From: Flavobacterium macrobrachii
Lineage (GTDB): Bacteria; Bacteroidota; Bacteroidia; Flavobacteriales; Flavobacteriaceae
Reading direction: 5' to 3'
Assembly: GCF_014486675.1 (NCBI RefSeq)
Contig: NZ_JACTAC010000028.1
Location: 1 to 38,010, forward strand
Length of the DNA stretch: 38,010 nucleotides
Shown: piece after piece, positions 30,755-38,010 of the stretch
How positions within the stretch are numbered: the stretch's first letter is position 1
How the letters are laid out: each line of letters starts with the position of its first letter
Program-made: the position numbers and the translations under genes
The notes under the pieces: model-generated
Databases searched by the model: none
What the model saw: only the letters and a program-made list of their open reading frames with translations
What the model was told of the DNA's origin: nothing

Positions 30755-32899
30755 CTAGTCTTGGTTTGGAATTGGACAATTGGAATTTAGCAATTCCTTA
30801 TTTTGATTTAAAAAATAATTATAGGTTTCAAATTGTGCTCTAAAAATTGGCTCATTTTTTTCTCGTTTTCGATAGATATTATCCAATTTTTCTGAATGAA
30901 AACGTGCTTTTACATTTCCTTTCCAACCTACATTAAAGATTTCGATGATTTGTTTTTTACAATCTTCGTCATATATTGGACAAGTTACTTCTACTCTACC
31001 ATCAAGATTTCGTGTCATAAAATCGGCGGAAGAAATAAAAACTTCGGGTTTATCGTTGTTACAAAAAATAAACGAACGCGTATGTTCAAGGAAATTATCC
31101 ACGATGCTTATGGCTTCGATGTTTTCGCTCATTCCTTTTACGCCAGGAATTAACGAACAAATTCCTCTGACTTGCAATTTAATTTTTACACCTGCATTAC
31201 TGGCATCATATAATTTATCAATAATTTGAAAATCAGACAAGCTGTTCATTTTTAAATGTATGTAAGCATTTCGTCCCATTTGAGCATTAATAATTTCTCT
31301 ATCAATTAGTTTACTCATTTTTGAACGAGTATAATGTGGTGAAACAATTAGATGTTTGTAACGATGAATTCTATAATTAACATCAAAAAAGCCAAAAATC
31401 TTGTTTACATCTTTCAATATTTGCTGATGACTTGTAAATAGTGTTATATCGGTATAAATTTTAGCCGTTGATTCGTTGAAATTTCCAGTAGAAATGAATC
31501 CGTATCGTTTTATTTTGGTATTTTCTATTCGCTCGATGACACAAATTTTACTGTGAACTTTCAATCCTTTAATACCAAAAATAAGTTCAATTCCTTCTTG
31601 TTGCATTACTTCGGCATAGGAAATATTACTGGCTTCATCAAAACGCGCTTGCAATTCGATTTGAACCGTAACTTTTTTTCCGTTTTTAGCAGCATTAATT
31701 AACGAACTAATGATTTGCGAATTTTTTGCCAATCGATATAACGTAATTTTTATAGCTGTAACTTTTGGATCCAAAGCTGCTTCTCTAAGAAATTTAATCA
31801 GATACGAATAGGATTGATATGGCGTATTGACTAAATAATCTTTTTTAGCAATTTTACTCAAAATACTTCCATCGAGCGAAAGTCCTTCTACTGGCAACGG
31901 AACTTTTGGCTGATACAATAAATCAAATCTTCCTAAATTTGGAAATGCCATATAATCACGGCGATTGTGATATCTTCCGCCAGGAATGATACTATCAGTT
32001 GCATCAATATTCATTTTAGTTAAAAAGAATTTCAATGTATCTTTTTCAATTTCGGTATCGTACACAAATCTAACAGGTTCACCAATTCGTCTTTCTTTTA
32101 CCGAAGTTGCAATTTTTTCGAGCATACTTTTACTCATGTCGCTATCGATATCGAGCTGCGCATCGCGAGTAATTTTTATCATGTGAGCTGAAATGCTTTC
32201 GTATTCAAAAATATTGAAAATACTGTTGAGATTGAACCTAATAACGTCGTCAAGCAGCATGATGTATTGCTTTCCGTTTTTGGTAGGAAGAACTAAAATT
32301 CGGTTAAAAGTTCTAGGAATTTCAATTAAAGCATAACGGATTTCTTTTTTTGGCTTTTTTAAAACATTCAATACAGAAGTCTTTTCTTCATGGTTTTTCA
32401 TTACCAATTTAATAGCCAAATAACCTGATGTATCTTTCAGCAAAGGAAATTCTGCCAAATCGTTTAATATAATCGTAACCAATTCAGGACTAACCGTTTG
32501 AATAAAATAGTCTTTAATAAATTCGGCTTGATCAGCATCGACTTGGGTTTCGTTTAGAATGATAATATTTTCCTTTTCAAGTTGTTCTTCGATTACTTTT
32601 AGAACTTTTAAACTTTCGGATTGTTGCTTGATTACAATTTCGGTAATGTCTTTAACAAGTTGTTGTGCAGAAATTCCACCAAGAACTTTTTCACCTGATT
32701 TTCCACTTAATGCTAACCTTCTAACGGCAGCAAAACGCACTCTAAAAAATTCGTCTAAATTATTGGAAAAAATTCCTAAAAAACGTAATCTTTCAAGTAA
32801 TGGAACAGCTTCATCGGCAGCTTCTTGAAGCACTCTGGCGTTAAAAGCTAACCAACTTTTTTCTCTATCTATATATCTGTATTTCTTTTCTTCGTTCAT
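30755..32899 (-). CDS. ppk1: Polyphosphate kinase 1
   Basis: 714 aa, near the usual length. It makes long polyphosphate chains from ATP. Four parts are recognisable: the N domain (YIDREKSWLAFNARVLQEA), the helical H domain (about 110-320), and catalytic C1 and C2. C1 has LIKFLREAALDPKVTAIKITLYRLAKNSQI and GLKVHSKICVIER with the autophosphorylated His. C2 has PHYTRSKMSKLIDREI and ICSLIPGVKG. It lies between sixA and ppx with gaps of 5 and 3 nt in one operon, so synthesis and breakdown of polyphosphate are made together. Confidence 0.96.
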   Translation of the reverse strand: MNEEKKYRYIDREKSWLAFNARVLQEAADEAVPLLERLRFLGIFSNNLDEFFRVRFAAVRRLALSGKSGEKVLGGISAQQLVKDITEIVIKQQSESLKVLKVIEEQLEKENIIILNETQVDADQAEFIKDYFIQTVSPELVTIILNDLAEFPLLKDTSGYLAIKLVMKNHEEKTSVLNVLKKPKKEIRYALIEIPRTFNRILVLPTKNGKQYIMLLDDVIRFNLNSIFNIFEYESISAHMIKITRDAQLDIDSDMSKSMLEKIATSVKERRIGEPVRFVYDTEIEKDTLKFFLTKMNIDATDSIIPGGRYHNRRDYMAFPNLGRFDLLYQPKVPLPVEGLSLDGSILSKIAKKDYLVNTPYQSYSYLIKFLREAALDPKVTAIKITLYRLAKNSQIISSLINAAKNGKKVTVQIELQARFDEASNISYAEVMQQEGIELIFGIKGLKVHSKICVIERIENTKIKRYGFISTGNFNESTAKIYTDITLFTSHQQILKDVNKIFGFFDVNYRIHRYKHLIVSPHYTRSKMSKLIDREIINAQMGRNAYIHLKMNSLSDFQIIDKLYDASNAGVKIKLQVRGICSLIPGVKGMSENIEAISIVDNFLEHTRSFIFCNNDKPEVFISSADFMTRNLDGRVEVTCPIYDEDCKKQIIEIFNVGWKGNVKARFHSEKLDNIYRKREKNEPIFRAQFETYNYFLNQNKELLNSNCPIPNQD

Positions 32900-32904
32900 T
32901 GTTT

Positions 32905-33387
32905 TTAAATCTCTTTTGGAAAAATCACTTTGGTAGTTTTTCCGTTAGACAAGTTTTTCCATGAATTTGTTTCAAAAGTAATCTTTACAAAACCGGAAGT
33001 GGGAACATTGTCAACAAAAATGTTCCCAAATTTATTGACAAAATTTGTAATGGCCTCATTATGTCCAAAAACTATTAAATTATCATAATCATCTGGGCAA
33101 GACTTTATAATTTCCTCAAGTCTTTTTCCATCAAAAGTGTATAATTCTTCTTTAAAATCAATATTTTCTATAGGATAGGATAAATTTTGGGCAAAAATTA
33201 CAGCGGTCTCTGTTGCTCGCTTAGCAGGACTACTCCAAAGTAAATACATTTTTGGAATGTGTTTGCTAAGGTCCGATGATACCATATGCGCATCATGTAT
33301 TCCTTTACTGGTCAATGGTCTATCAAAATCCCGAAGTGGTGCATCCCAACTAGATTTGGCATGTCTAACTAGCATTAATTGTTTCAT
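32905..33387 (-). CDS. SixA-like histidine phosphatase
   Basis: 160 aa, histidine phosphatase superfamily. RHA catalytic motif LVRHAKSSWDAPLRDFDRPLTSKG at residues 5-28, then SSPAKRATETA, and the second His in FGHNEAITNFVNKFG. SixA proteins remove phosphate from phosphohistidine. Related small phosphatases act on other phosphoesters. It is the first gene of the ppk1-ppx operon. A TAACTTTG box at 33409-33402 on the minus strand lies 15 nt before the ATG. Confidence 0.88.
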   Translation of the reverse strand: MKQLMLVRHAKSSWDAPLRDFDRPLTSKGIHDAHMVSSDLSKHIPKMYLLWSSPAKRATETAVIFAQNLSYPIENIDFKEELYTFDGKRLEEIIKSCPDDYDNLIVFGHNEAITNFVNKFGNIFVDNVPTSGFVKITFETNSWKNLSNGKTTKVIFPKEI

Positions 33388-34007
33388 GAATATAATTCTT
33401 CAAAGTTATTTAATGTATAAATTTAAACTATTATAATTAAAAATGGAAGTATAATTAAAGTGATTTTTAAAACAAAATGCATGATAGTTAAATTATGGCT
33501 CTAAAAATTATTTCAAAAACATATAAAGAATAGATTTATAAAAAAATCAAATAAATATAGCGTATAGTTTGTAATTTTAAAAAAACAATTCATTGTTAAT
33601 AATTTTTGTAATACTTTATACTATAAAAATAATAAATAACACACTTTATCTATAAAATAATGCATTTTATCGATATTTTTTTTGATAGATTAATTAGTAA
33701 TTCTTACTTTCGAACTTTAAAAGTTTTGTAAAATGACAAGTTAAACTCAAAAAAACATAAAATCTCTTGTCAAAAAGTGAATAAAAAAAGTAAAATTATG
33801 TAATATAAATATAATATTTGAAAGAAAATTGACATCTTAACGAGTTTTCGTGTTGTTTGTAGAAAAAATGATGAATTTATAAACATAGTGTATAGTTTTA
33901 CACTAATATAGTATAACCCAAAATATTATAACTTCATTATGCCTACATCCTCAATTCGAGCCCTGATTTAAATTTTCTTAAATATTTATTCTACTAAATC
34001 TAATTGT
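33388..34007. other. 620-nt AT-rich intergenic region between divergent genes
   Basis: No gene is visible. It separates the sixA operon from the secreted-protein/adhesin operon and probably holds regulatory DNA for the latter. Two related motifs lie in it: ATAGCGTATAGTTTGTAA at 33557 and TAGTGTATAGTTTTACACTA at 33886-33905. The second is a 7-bp inverted repeat with a 6-nt loop. I found no exact TAnnTTTG box facing the plus strand near the start at 34008. Confidence 0.6.
33886..33905. promoter_or_regulatory. Inverted repeat TAGTGTA-N6-TACACTA, possible operator
   Basis: Perfect 7-bp arms around TAGTTT. A partial copy of the same words lies at 33557-33578. The distance to the ATG at 34008 (about 100 nt) fits a regulator site. 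No regulator is identified. Confidence 0.4.
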
Positions 34008-34550
34008 ATGAAAACAAATACTATTATCATCCTATTGATTACATTTTATAGTGTTACCATTTTATCTCAAAATTCAACTATAAATATAACTTCTCCTACA
34101 TCTTTAAATGTTAAAGCTATTGATGATTTCTTAGTTCCAGTAAATGGTTTGCAAAATAACGCAAATCAATCAGCTGTGGCTTTATTGAATATTCAGAACG
34201 TTAAAAATTTAATATACAATACTCAACCTTCTATCTATTATTTTTCGGGTGTTGAAAAAATATATGGTGAAAAACCAAAAAACCTATTTACAGATCTTAA
34301 TTCATTAAGTAATTTAAACAATGTTATTTCTTTAAAAAATAATATTGAAATTATCATTATCAAATTAGAAAATACAAATCAATTGAATTCCACTATTAGC
34401 TTGGAATTGTTTTCAAGCTTTAAGAACTTAAAATATATTTACATTATTTCAAGTTTTGATACTACTGCACAAGCTATTGCAAACATGATAGTAGGAAGTA
34501 ATGATCAATATAGTGTTTTCTTTAACGTAGAAAAAGGAGACACTAATTAA
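34008..34550 (+). CDS. Secreted protein of unknown function upstream of the adhesin
   Basis: 180 aa with a signal peptide (1-20, ending ILSQ). The mature part is rich in Asn, Ile, Leu and Ser and has leucine-repeat-like spacing (LKNLKYIYIISS; LNNVISLKNNIEIIIIKLEN). It has no cysteine and no motif that I recognise. It ends 23 nt before the adhesin start with no terminator between, so the two are very likely one operon. Small genes beside large T9SS adhesins often encode partners of the adhesin, which is only an analogy here. Confidence 0.75.
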   Translation: MKTNTIIILLITFYSVTILSQNSTINITSPTSLNVKAIDDFLVPVNGLQNNANQSAVALLNIQNVKNLIYNTQPSIYYFSGVEKIYGEKPKNLFTDLNSLSNLNNVISLKNNIEIIIIKLENTNQLNSTISLELFSSFKNLKYIYIISSFDTTAQAIANMIVGSNDQYSVFFNVEKGDTN

Positions 34551-34573
34551 TAATTGAGACAAAAAAAGAATAT

Positions 34574-37500
34574 ATGAAAAATCTATACTTTAATTCAGTC
34601 GTAAAAAAGCTTAAAAGCATTGCTGTTTTATTGTTAATTCTATTAGGAATTTCCAATACTGTAGATGCACAAATAAGAAAAGCTTTTACTCAAAGAACCT
34701 CACAATATACTCCTAACAAAAAGATTTATAATCTCAAAGGTGACTTTACCATGCTGGGAAATACTTGTTTGACACCTCAAAACTATAGTCCAACGACCAA
34801 CAACAATGGTCAGTTTATGATTTATGTTGATACAGATGGTGATTCAAATACATTTAACTCCTCTTCTTCAACTTTAGTTTTTTCTACTGAAAATGGAGCT
34901 ATTCCAGCATGTTCTAATATTGTTTATGCTGGTTTGTATTGGACAGGTAGATCTTCCCCTAATGCAACTTTTGATGTAACCAAAGGAGTTGCGTCTCCTC
35001 AACCCGTAAATAATGATTTAAATATTGTTCACAATCAAAATATTGCAAGCACAAGCCCTATTTATTCAACAAATTATACTTTATCTGTAACAACTGGTGG
35101 TACTAGTAATAATTTTTATCCAATATATACTTTTTCAGGTAATGGACAAACCTATGCATTTAGATTTTACAACAGTTCAGAAATAAATAGAGTAACTCTA
35201 TCCATTAATGGGGGAACTGAAACTAATATTCCAGTTAGTGTAGATGCTGGAAATACTCAAGCGAACCTTACTACACCATATGCTATAACCGATGGAACAG
35301 TAACAATAACCATAAATAATTTAATTCGTAATGGAGGTACTAATGAAACTGCCATAAATACACAAAACAATTCAAATGCTAATGTTAATGTTTCAGGTTT
35401 AGCATCAGTTACAACTAATGTTACCAAAACATTTAATAAAAGAATTGTCTCATTAAAAGGACCAGGCGCCTCATCGTACACACAAATTATTGCAGCTGCT
35501 AATGACATTTATTATCCTTCTGGGACTGATGATAATATTTTTTCCGCTTATGCTGAAATCACCGACTATGTCAAATCTGCTGTTACTGGTGGTCTTGGAC
35601 AATATACAGTTGCTGACATGGCGCTACTTGAAGGTAACATAGGTGGAACCGGATTTTCAGGTGGTTGGGGAATGATAGTTATTTATGAAAACACAAAAAT
35701 GAATTGGAGAGATGTAACTATATTCGACGGATATGCCTATGTAGCTTCTACAAATACAAGTGGTTATGATTTACCTGTTTCAGGATTCAATACTGTTCAA
35801 ACTGGCAACGTGGGAATGAAGTTAGGATTAATAGCAAGTGAAGGTGACATCGGTTTTTCTGGCGACTATATCAGAATTAGAAACCTTAACACTAATAATT
35901 ATACTAATTTAAGCCATTCTGGAAATTCAACTTCGAACTTCTTTAATTCCTCAATTAATACTGGTGGTACAAGAAATCCGAATTTAGTAAACAACACAGG
36001 TATTGATGTAGCTATGTTTAACATTCCTAATTCAGGAAACACTATAATAGGAAATAATCAAACTTCTACAAATTTCAGATATGGTACAACTTCTGACACC
36101 TTTTCTATCTCTACAATTGCTATGTCAATTGATGCCTTCATACCTGAATCCGAAGGAATAGTATCTCTTGTGTCATTAAATAACAATCCACCTGTTGTTC
36201 CTTACACTCTTGAACCTGGACAAGAAGGTGAGTTTAGTGTTGAAATTAAAAATCTAGGCTTTGAAGCAATTAATAACTTCAAAGTTACTTTTCCTATACC
36301 TTTCAACGCAACATATGTAGCTGGTAGTGCAGTTGGAAACATATTTAGCCCTCAAACAAACCCAACTCCAAATAATATTGCATTCTTGCCTAATCTCGGA
36401 GCAACTGGTTCATTAGTTTGGGATTTTGGAACTTTAGTTTTACCAACAAATCCAAATGCCATATTGGCAAAACTAAGATTTAAACTTAAGGCTACTACTG
36501 ATTGTACCATATTAAACAATACAACTTGTAACAATTCAATATTAGTTGAAGGTGGCATGAGTGGTATTGGAGCAACAACAGGACTTGCATTTACAGGTAA
36601 AAAGTTTATTAGCGGATATGAATCGAACGGACAATGCAATGATAATCCATTAACTGACCCGTTTTCAGTTAAAATAGAAGCTTCAAATTATCTACAACTA
36701 AATTGTCAAAATACTTCATCAACTAGAAGTTTTTCGTATTGTAGCGAAAACACTAGTGTTGGAACATCTGAAATTGCATCATTCTTCCCAGCTGGATCAA
36801 GATTCTACAATCAGTTTCCAGTTACCGTAAATTCAATTGAATTTACAGATGCTAACCCTATTCCTCTTGTGGCTGGTTCAATAGTAACATACTATGCTGT
36901 TCCACCAAACAATTTAGCACAATGTAATTATCCTTTCACAATTTCTAAATGCCCCCCAATAATTGCACAAAATGATACCCTAAATGGTGGAAATGGAACT
37001 ACAGGAAACTCTAATATTGGAAATGTTTTAAGTAATAATGGCAATGGCCCTGATACAGTAAATGGAATTCCAGCAACTATTTCTCAAGTTACTATTACAG
37101 TCACAACTCCAGCAACTCCTATTGGTTTAGCTTCTAATCCTGTTCCATTCATTAATACAATAAATGGAGAAGTTAGTATTCCTATTGGAACTCCTATTGG
37201 AACCTATACAATTATTTATAATTTATGTGACATAAATAATAATGTCAATTGTGATCCTGCAATTGTAACTATTAATGTAACATGTGGAATAATACCTCCT
37301 CCACCAACAATAGCTTGTTACGAAACAGCCACTTTCAATACAACAACTTGTCAATACGATATAGTTGGAACAATGCCAACACCACCAACAGAGTTAAATT
37401 GCTACGAAACTGCCACTTTCAATCCTACTACTTGTAAATATGATATAACAGGTACAATGCCAGCAGAACCAACGGAATTAGCTTGTTACGAAACAGCAAC

Positions 37501-38010
37501 TTTCAATACAACAACTTGTGTATGGGATGTAACAGGTACTCAGCCAGTACAACCACCAGCTGTAAACTGTTGGGATAACTTCCAATTCAACACTACTTCA
37601 TGTAGTTGGGTAAACCAAGGTACACAACCAGTACAACCACCAGTTGTAAACTGCTGGGATAATTTCCAATTCAACACAACGAGTTGTTCATGGGTAAACA
37701 ATGGTATACAACCAGTACAACCACCAGTTGTAAACTGTTGGGATAATTTCCAATTCAACACAACGAGCTGTTCATGGGTAAACAATGGTACACAACCTGT
37801 ACAACCACCAGTTGTAAACTGTTGGGATAATTTCCAATTCAATACAACTTCATGTAGTTGGGTAAACAATGGTACACAACCTGCACAACCACCAGTTGTA
37901 AACTGTTGGGATAACTTCCAATTCGATACTACTTCATGTAGCTGGGTAAACCAAGGTACACAACCGGTACAACCACCAGTTGTAAACTGTTGGGATAACT
38001 ACCAGTTCAA
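34574..38010 (+). CDS. Giant secreted repeat adhesin, partial at the window end
   Basis: Open from ATG 34574 to the last base, 1145 codons seen and no stop. The signal peptide spans about 1-34 (KSIAVLLLILLGISNTVDAQ). An N-terminal Asn/Thr/Ser-rich region follows (about 35-520), with YAGLYWTGRSS, IVSLKGPGASSYTQ, and GGWGMIVIYENTKMNWRDV, a layout I associate with large flavobacterial surface proteins. Then comes a DUF11-like beta domain (about 540-640, YTLEPGQEGEFSVEIKNLGF) and further beta domains. From residue 915 the protein is nine 28-residue repeats with two Cys each. Such proteins are usually exported by the type IX secretion system through a C-terminal signal, which would lie beyond the window. 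Gliding or adhesion is a likely role, not proven. Confidence 0.85.
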   Translation, partial: MKNLYFNSVVKKLKSIAVLLLILLGISNTVDAQIRKAFTQRTSQYTPNKKIYNLKGDFTMLGNTCLTPQNYSPTTNNNGQFMIYVDTDGDSNTFNSSSSTLVFSTENGAIPACSNIVYAGLYWTGRSSPNATFDVTKGVASPQPVNNDLNIVHNQNIASTSPIYSTNYTLSVTTGGTSNNFYPIYTFSGNGQTYAFRFYNSSEINRVTLSINGGTETNIPVSVDAGNTQANLTTPYAITDGTVTITINNLIRNGGTNETAINTQNNSNANVNVSGLASVTTNVTKTFNKRIVSLKGPGASSYTQIIAAANDIYYPSGTDDNIFSAYAEITDYVKSAVTGGLGQYTVADMALLEGNIGGTGFSGGWGMIVIYENTKMNWRDVTIFDGYAYVASTNTSGYDLPVSGFNTVQTGNVGMKLGLIASEGDIGFSGDYIRIRNLNTNNYTNLSHSGNSTSNFFNSSINTGGTRNPNLVNNTGIDVAMFNIPNSGNTIIGNNQTSTNFRYGTTSDTFSISTIAMSIDAFIPESEGIVSLVSLNNNPPVVPYTLEPGQEGEFSVEIKNLGFEAINNFKVTFPIPFNATYVAGSAVGNIFSPQTNPTPNNIAFLPNLGATGSLVWDFGTLVLPTNPNAILAKLRFKLKATTDCTILNNTTCNNSILVEGGMSGIGATTGLAFTGKKFISGYESNGQCNDNPLTDPFSVKIEASNYLQLNCQNTSSTRSFSYCSENTSVGTSEIASFFPAGSRFYNQFPVTVNSIEFTDANPIPLVAGSIVTYYAVPPNNLAQCNYPFTISKCPPIIAQNDTLNGGNGTTGNSNIGNVLSNNGNGPDTVNGIPATISQVTITVTTPATPIGLASNPVPFINTINGEVSIPIGTPIGTYTIIYNLCDINNNVNCDPAIVTINVTCGIIPPPPTIACYETATFNTTTCQYDIVGTMPTPPTELNCYETATFNPTTCKYDITGTMPAEPTELACYETATFNTTTCVWDVTGTQPVQPPAVNCWDNFQFNTTSCSWVNQGTQPVQPPVVNCWDNFQFNTTSCSWVNNGIQPVQPPVVNCWDNFQFNTTSCSWVNNGTQPVQPPVVNCWDNFQFNTTSCSWVNNGTQPAQPPVVNCWDNFQFDTTSCSWVNQGTQPVQPPVVNCWDNYQF
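37316..38010 (+). repeat. 84-bp tandem repeat array in the adhesin gene
   Basis: Cys codons opening each unit lie at 37316, 37400, 37484, 37568, 37652, 37736, 37820, 37904 and 37988, an exact 84-nt period. Units 1-3 read CYETATFN(T/P)TTC. Units 4-9 read CWDNFQFNTTSCSWVN and are nearly identical in DNA, so they look recently amplified. The array continues past the window. Confidence 0.95.

Noticed and set aside
30896..31229. Two plus-strand frames of 85-94 codons opposite ppk1
   Set aside because: They overlap conserved catalytic parts of polyphosphate kinase and show no features of their own.
33707..33722. TTTCGAACTTTAAAAG resembling the centre of the RAYT-2 palindrome
   Set aside because: Only about 10 nt match and the outer arms (CTTTGTC, GACAAAG) are missing, so chance in AT-rich DNA is more likely.
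37540..37869. Minus-strand frame of 109 codons with a striking 28-residue repeat
   Set aside because: It is the complement of the adhesin repeat array; the repeats are explained by the plus-strand gene with signal peptide.
37316..38010. CRISPR-like regular repeats
   Set aside because: The 84-bp units are contiguous, coding, and have no unique spacers.

Overview
The window looks like chromosomal DNA of a member of the Flavobacteriaceae, probably Flavobacterium or a close relative. The DNA is AT-rich, and many genes are preceded by the Bacteroidetes -7 box TAnnTTTG, some with an upstream TTG at 17-22 nt. Exported proteins have short signal peptides ending in AQ or SQ. The gene content (DUF2520-KdsC-UbiA-Maf block, DUF2911, DUF3822-RsmD, a DnaX without zinc cysteines, a repeat-rich exported protein) fits that family.

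Layout. 1-3348 is accessory: an unknown secreted protein, a 58-bp palindrome pair, a tyrosine recombinase, an unknown 240-aa protein, and two arrays of 11-bp repeats that both end in GGTTGTGGTACCC. 3349-6714 is a tight housekeeping operon (DUF2520, KdsC-like phosphatase, UbiA-type prenyltransferase, Maf, MscS). 7050-12762 holds a small secreted protein, a large PIG-L deacetylase, a 35-aa membrane protein, a sodium:solute symporter and a convergent DUF2911 protein behind a bidirectional terminator. 12899-18584 holds SRPBCC, SDR and photolyase genes, then a minus-strand run (SGNH hydrolase, HAD phosphatase, TcdA-like, futalosine hydrolase-like). 18685-22775 is a second accessory zone with a RAYT-type HUH transposase, five copies of its palindrome and a RecD-like helicase. 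23050-29105 holds DUF3822-rsmD, a 46-aa protein, a histidine kinase and response regulator, rnpB on the minus strand, and dnaX interrupted by a ten-A run. 29179-29760 is a second RAYT with a different palindrome. 29861-33387 is the sixA-ppk1-ppx polyphosphate operon. 34008 to the end holds a secreted protein and the first 1145 codons of a giant repeat adhesin that runs off the window.

Most notable. Two unrelated RAYTs each sit between copies of their own palindrome, and both palindromes share one design: two odd palindromes, one with T and one with A at the centre, facing each other. A third sequence of this design lies beside the recombinase. The first RAYT palindrome has been copied together with the 3' end of the neighbouring helicase gene, giving two extra diverged gene tails. 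dnaX appears to need a -1 shift at A10-G to make its full-length product. rnpB ends inside the response-regulator gene. Many gene borders carry islands in which a short word is repeated and then followed by its reverse complement; some of these islands supply promoter elements.
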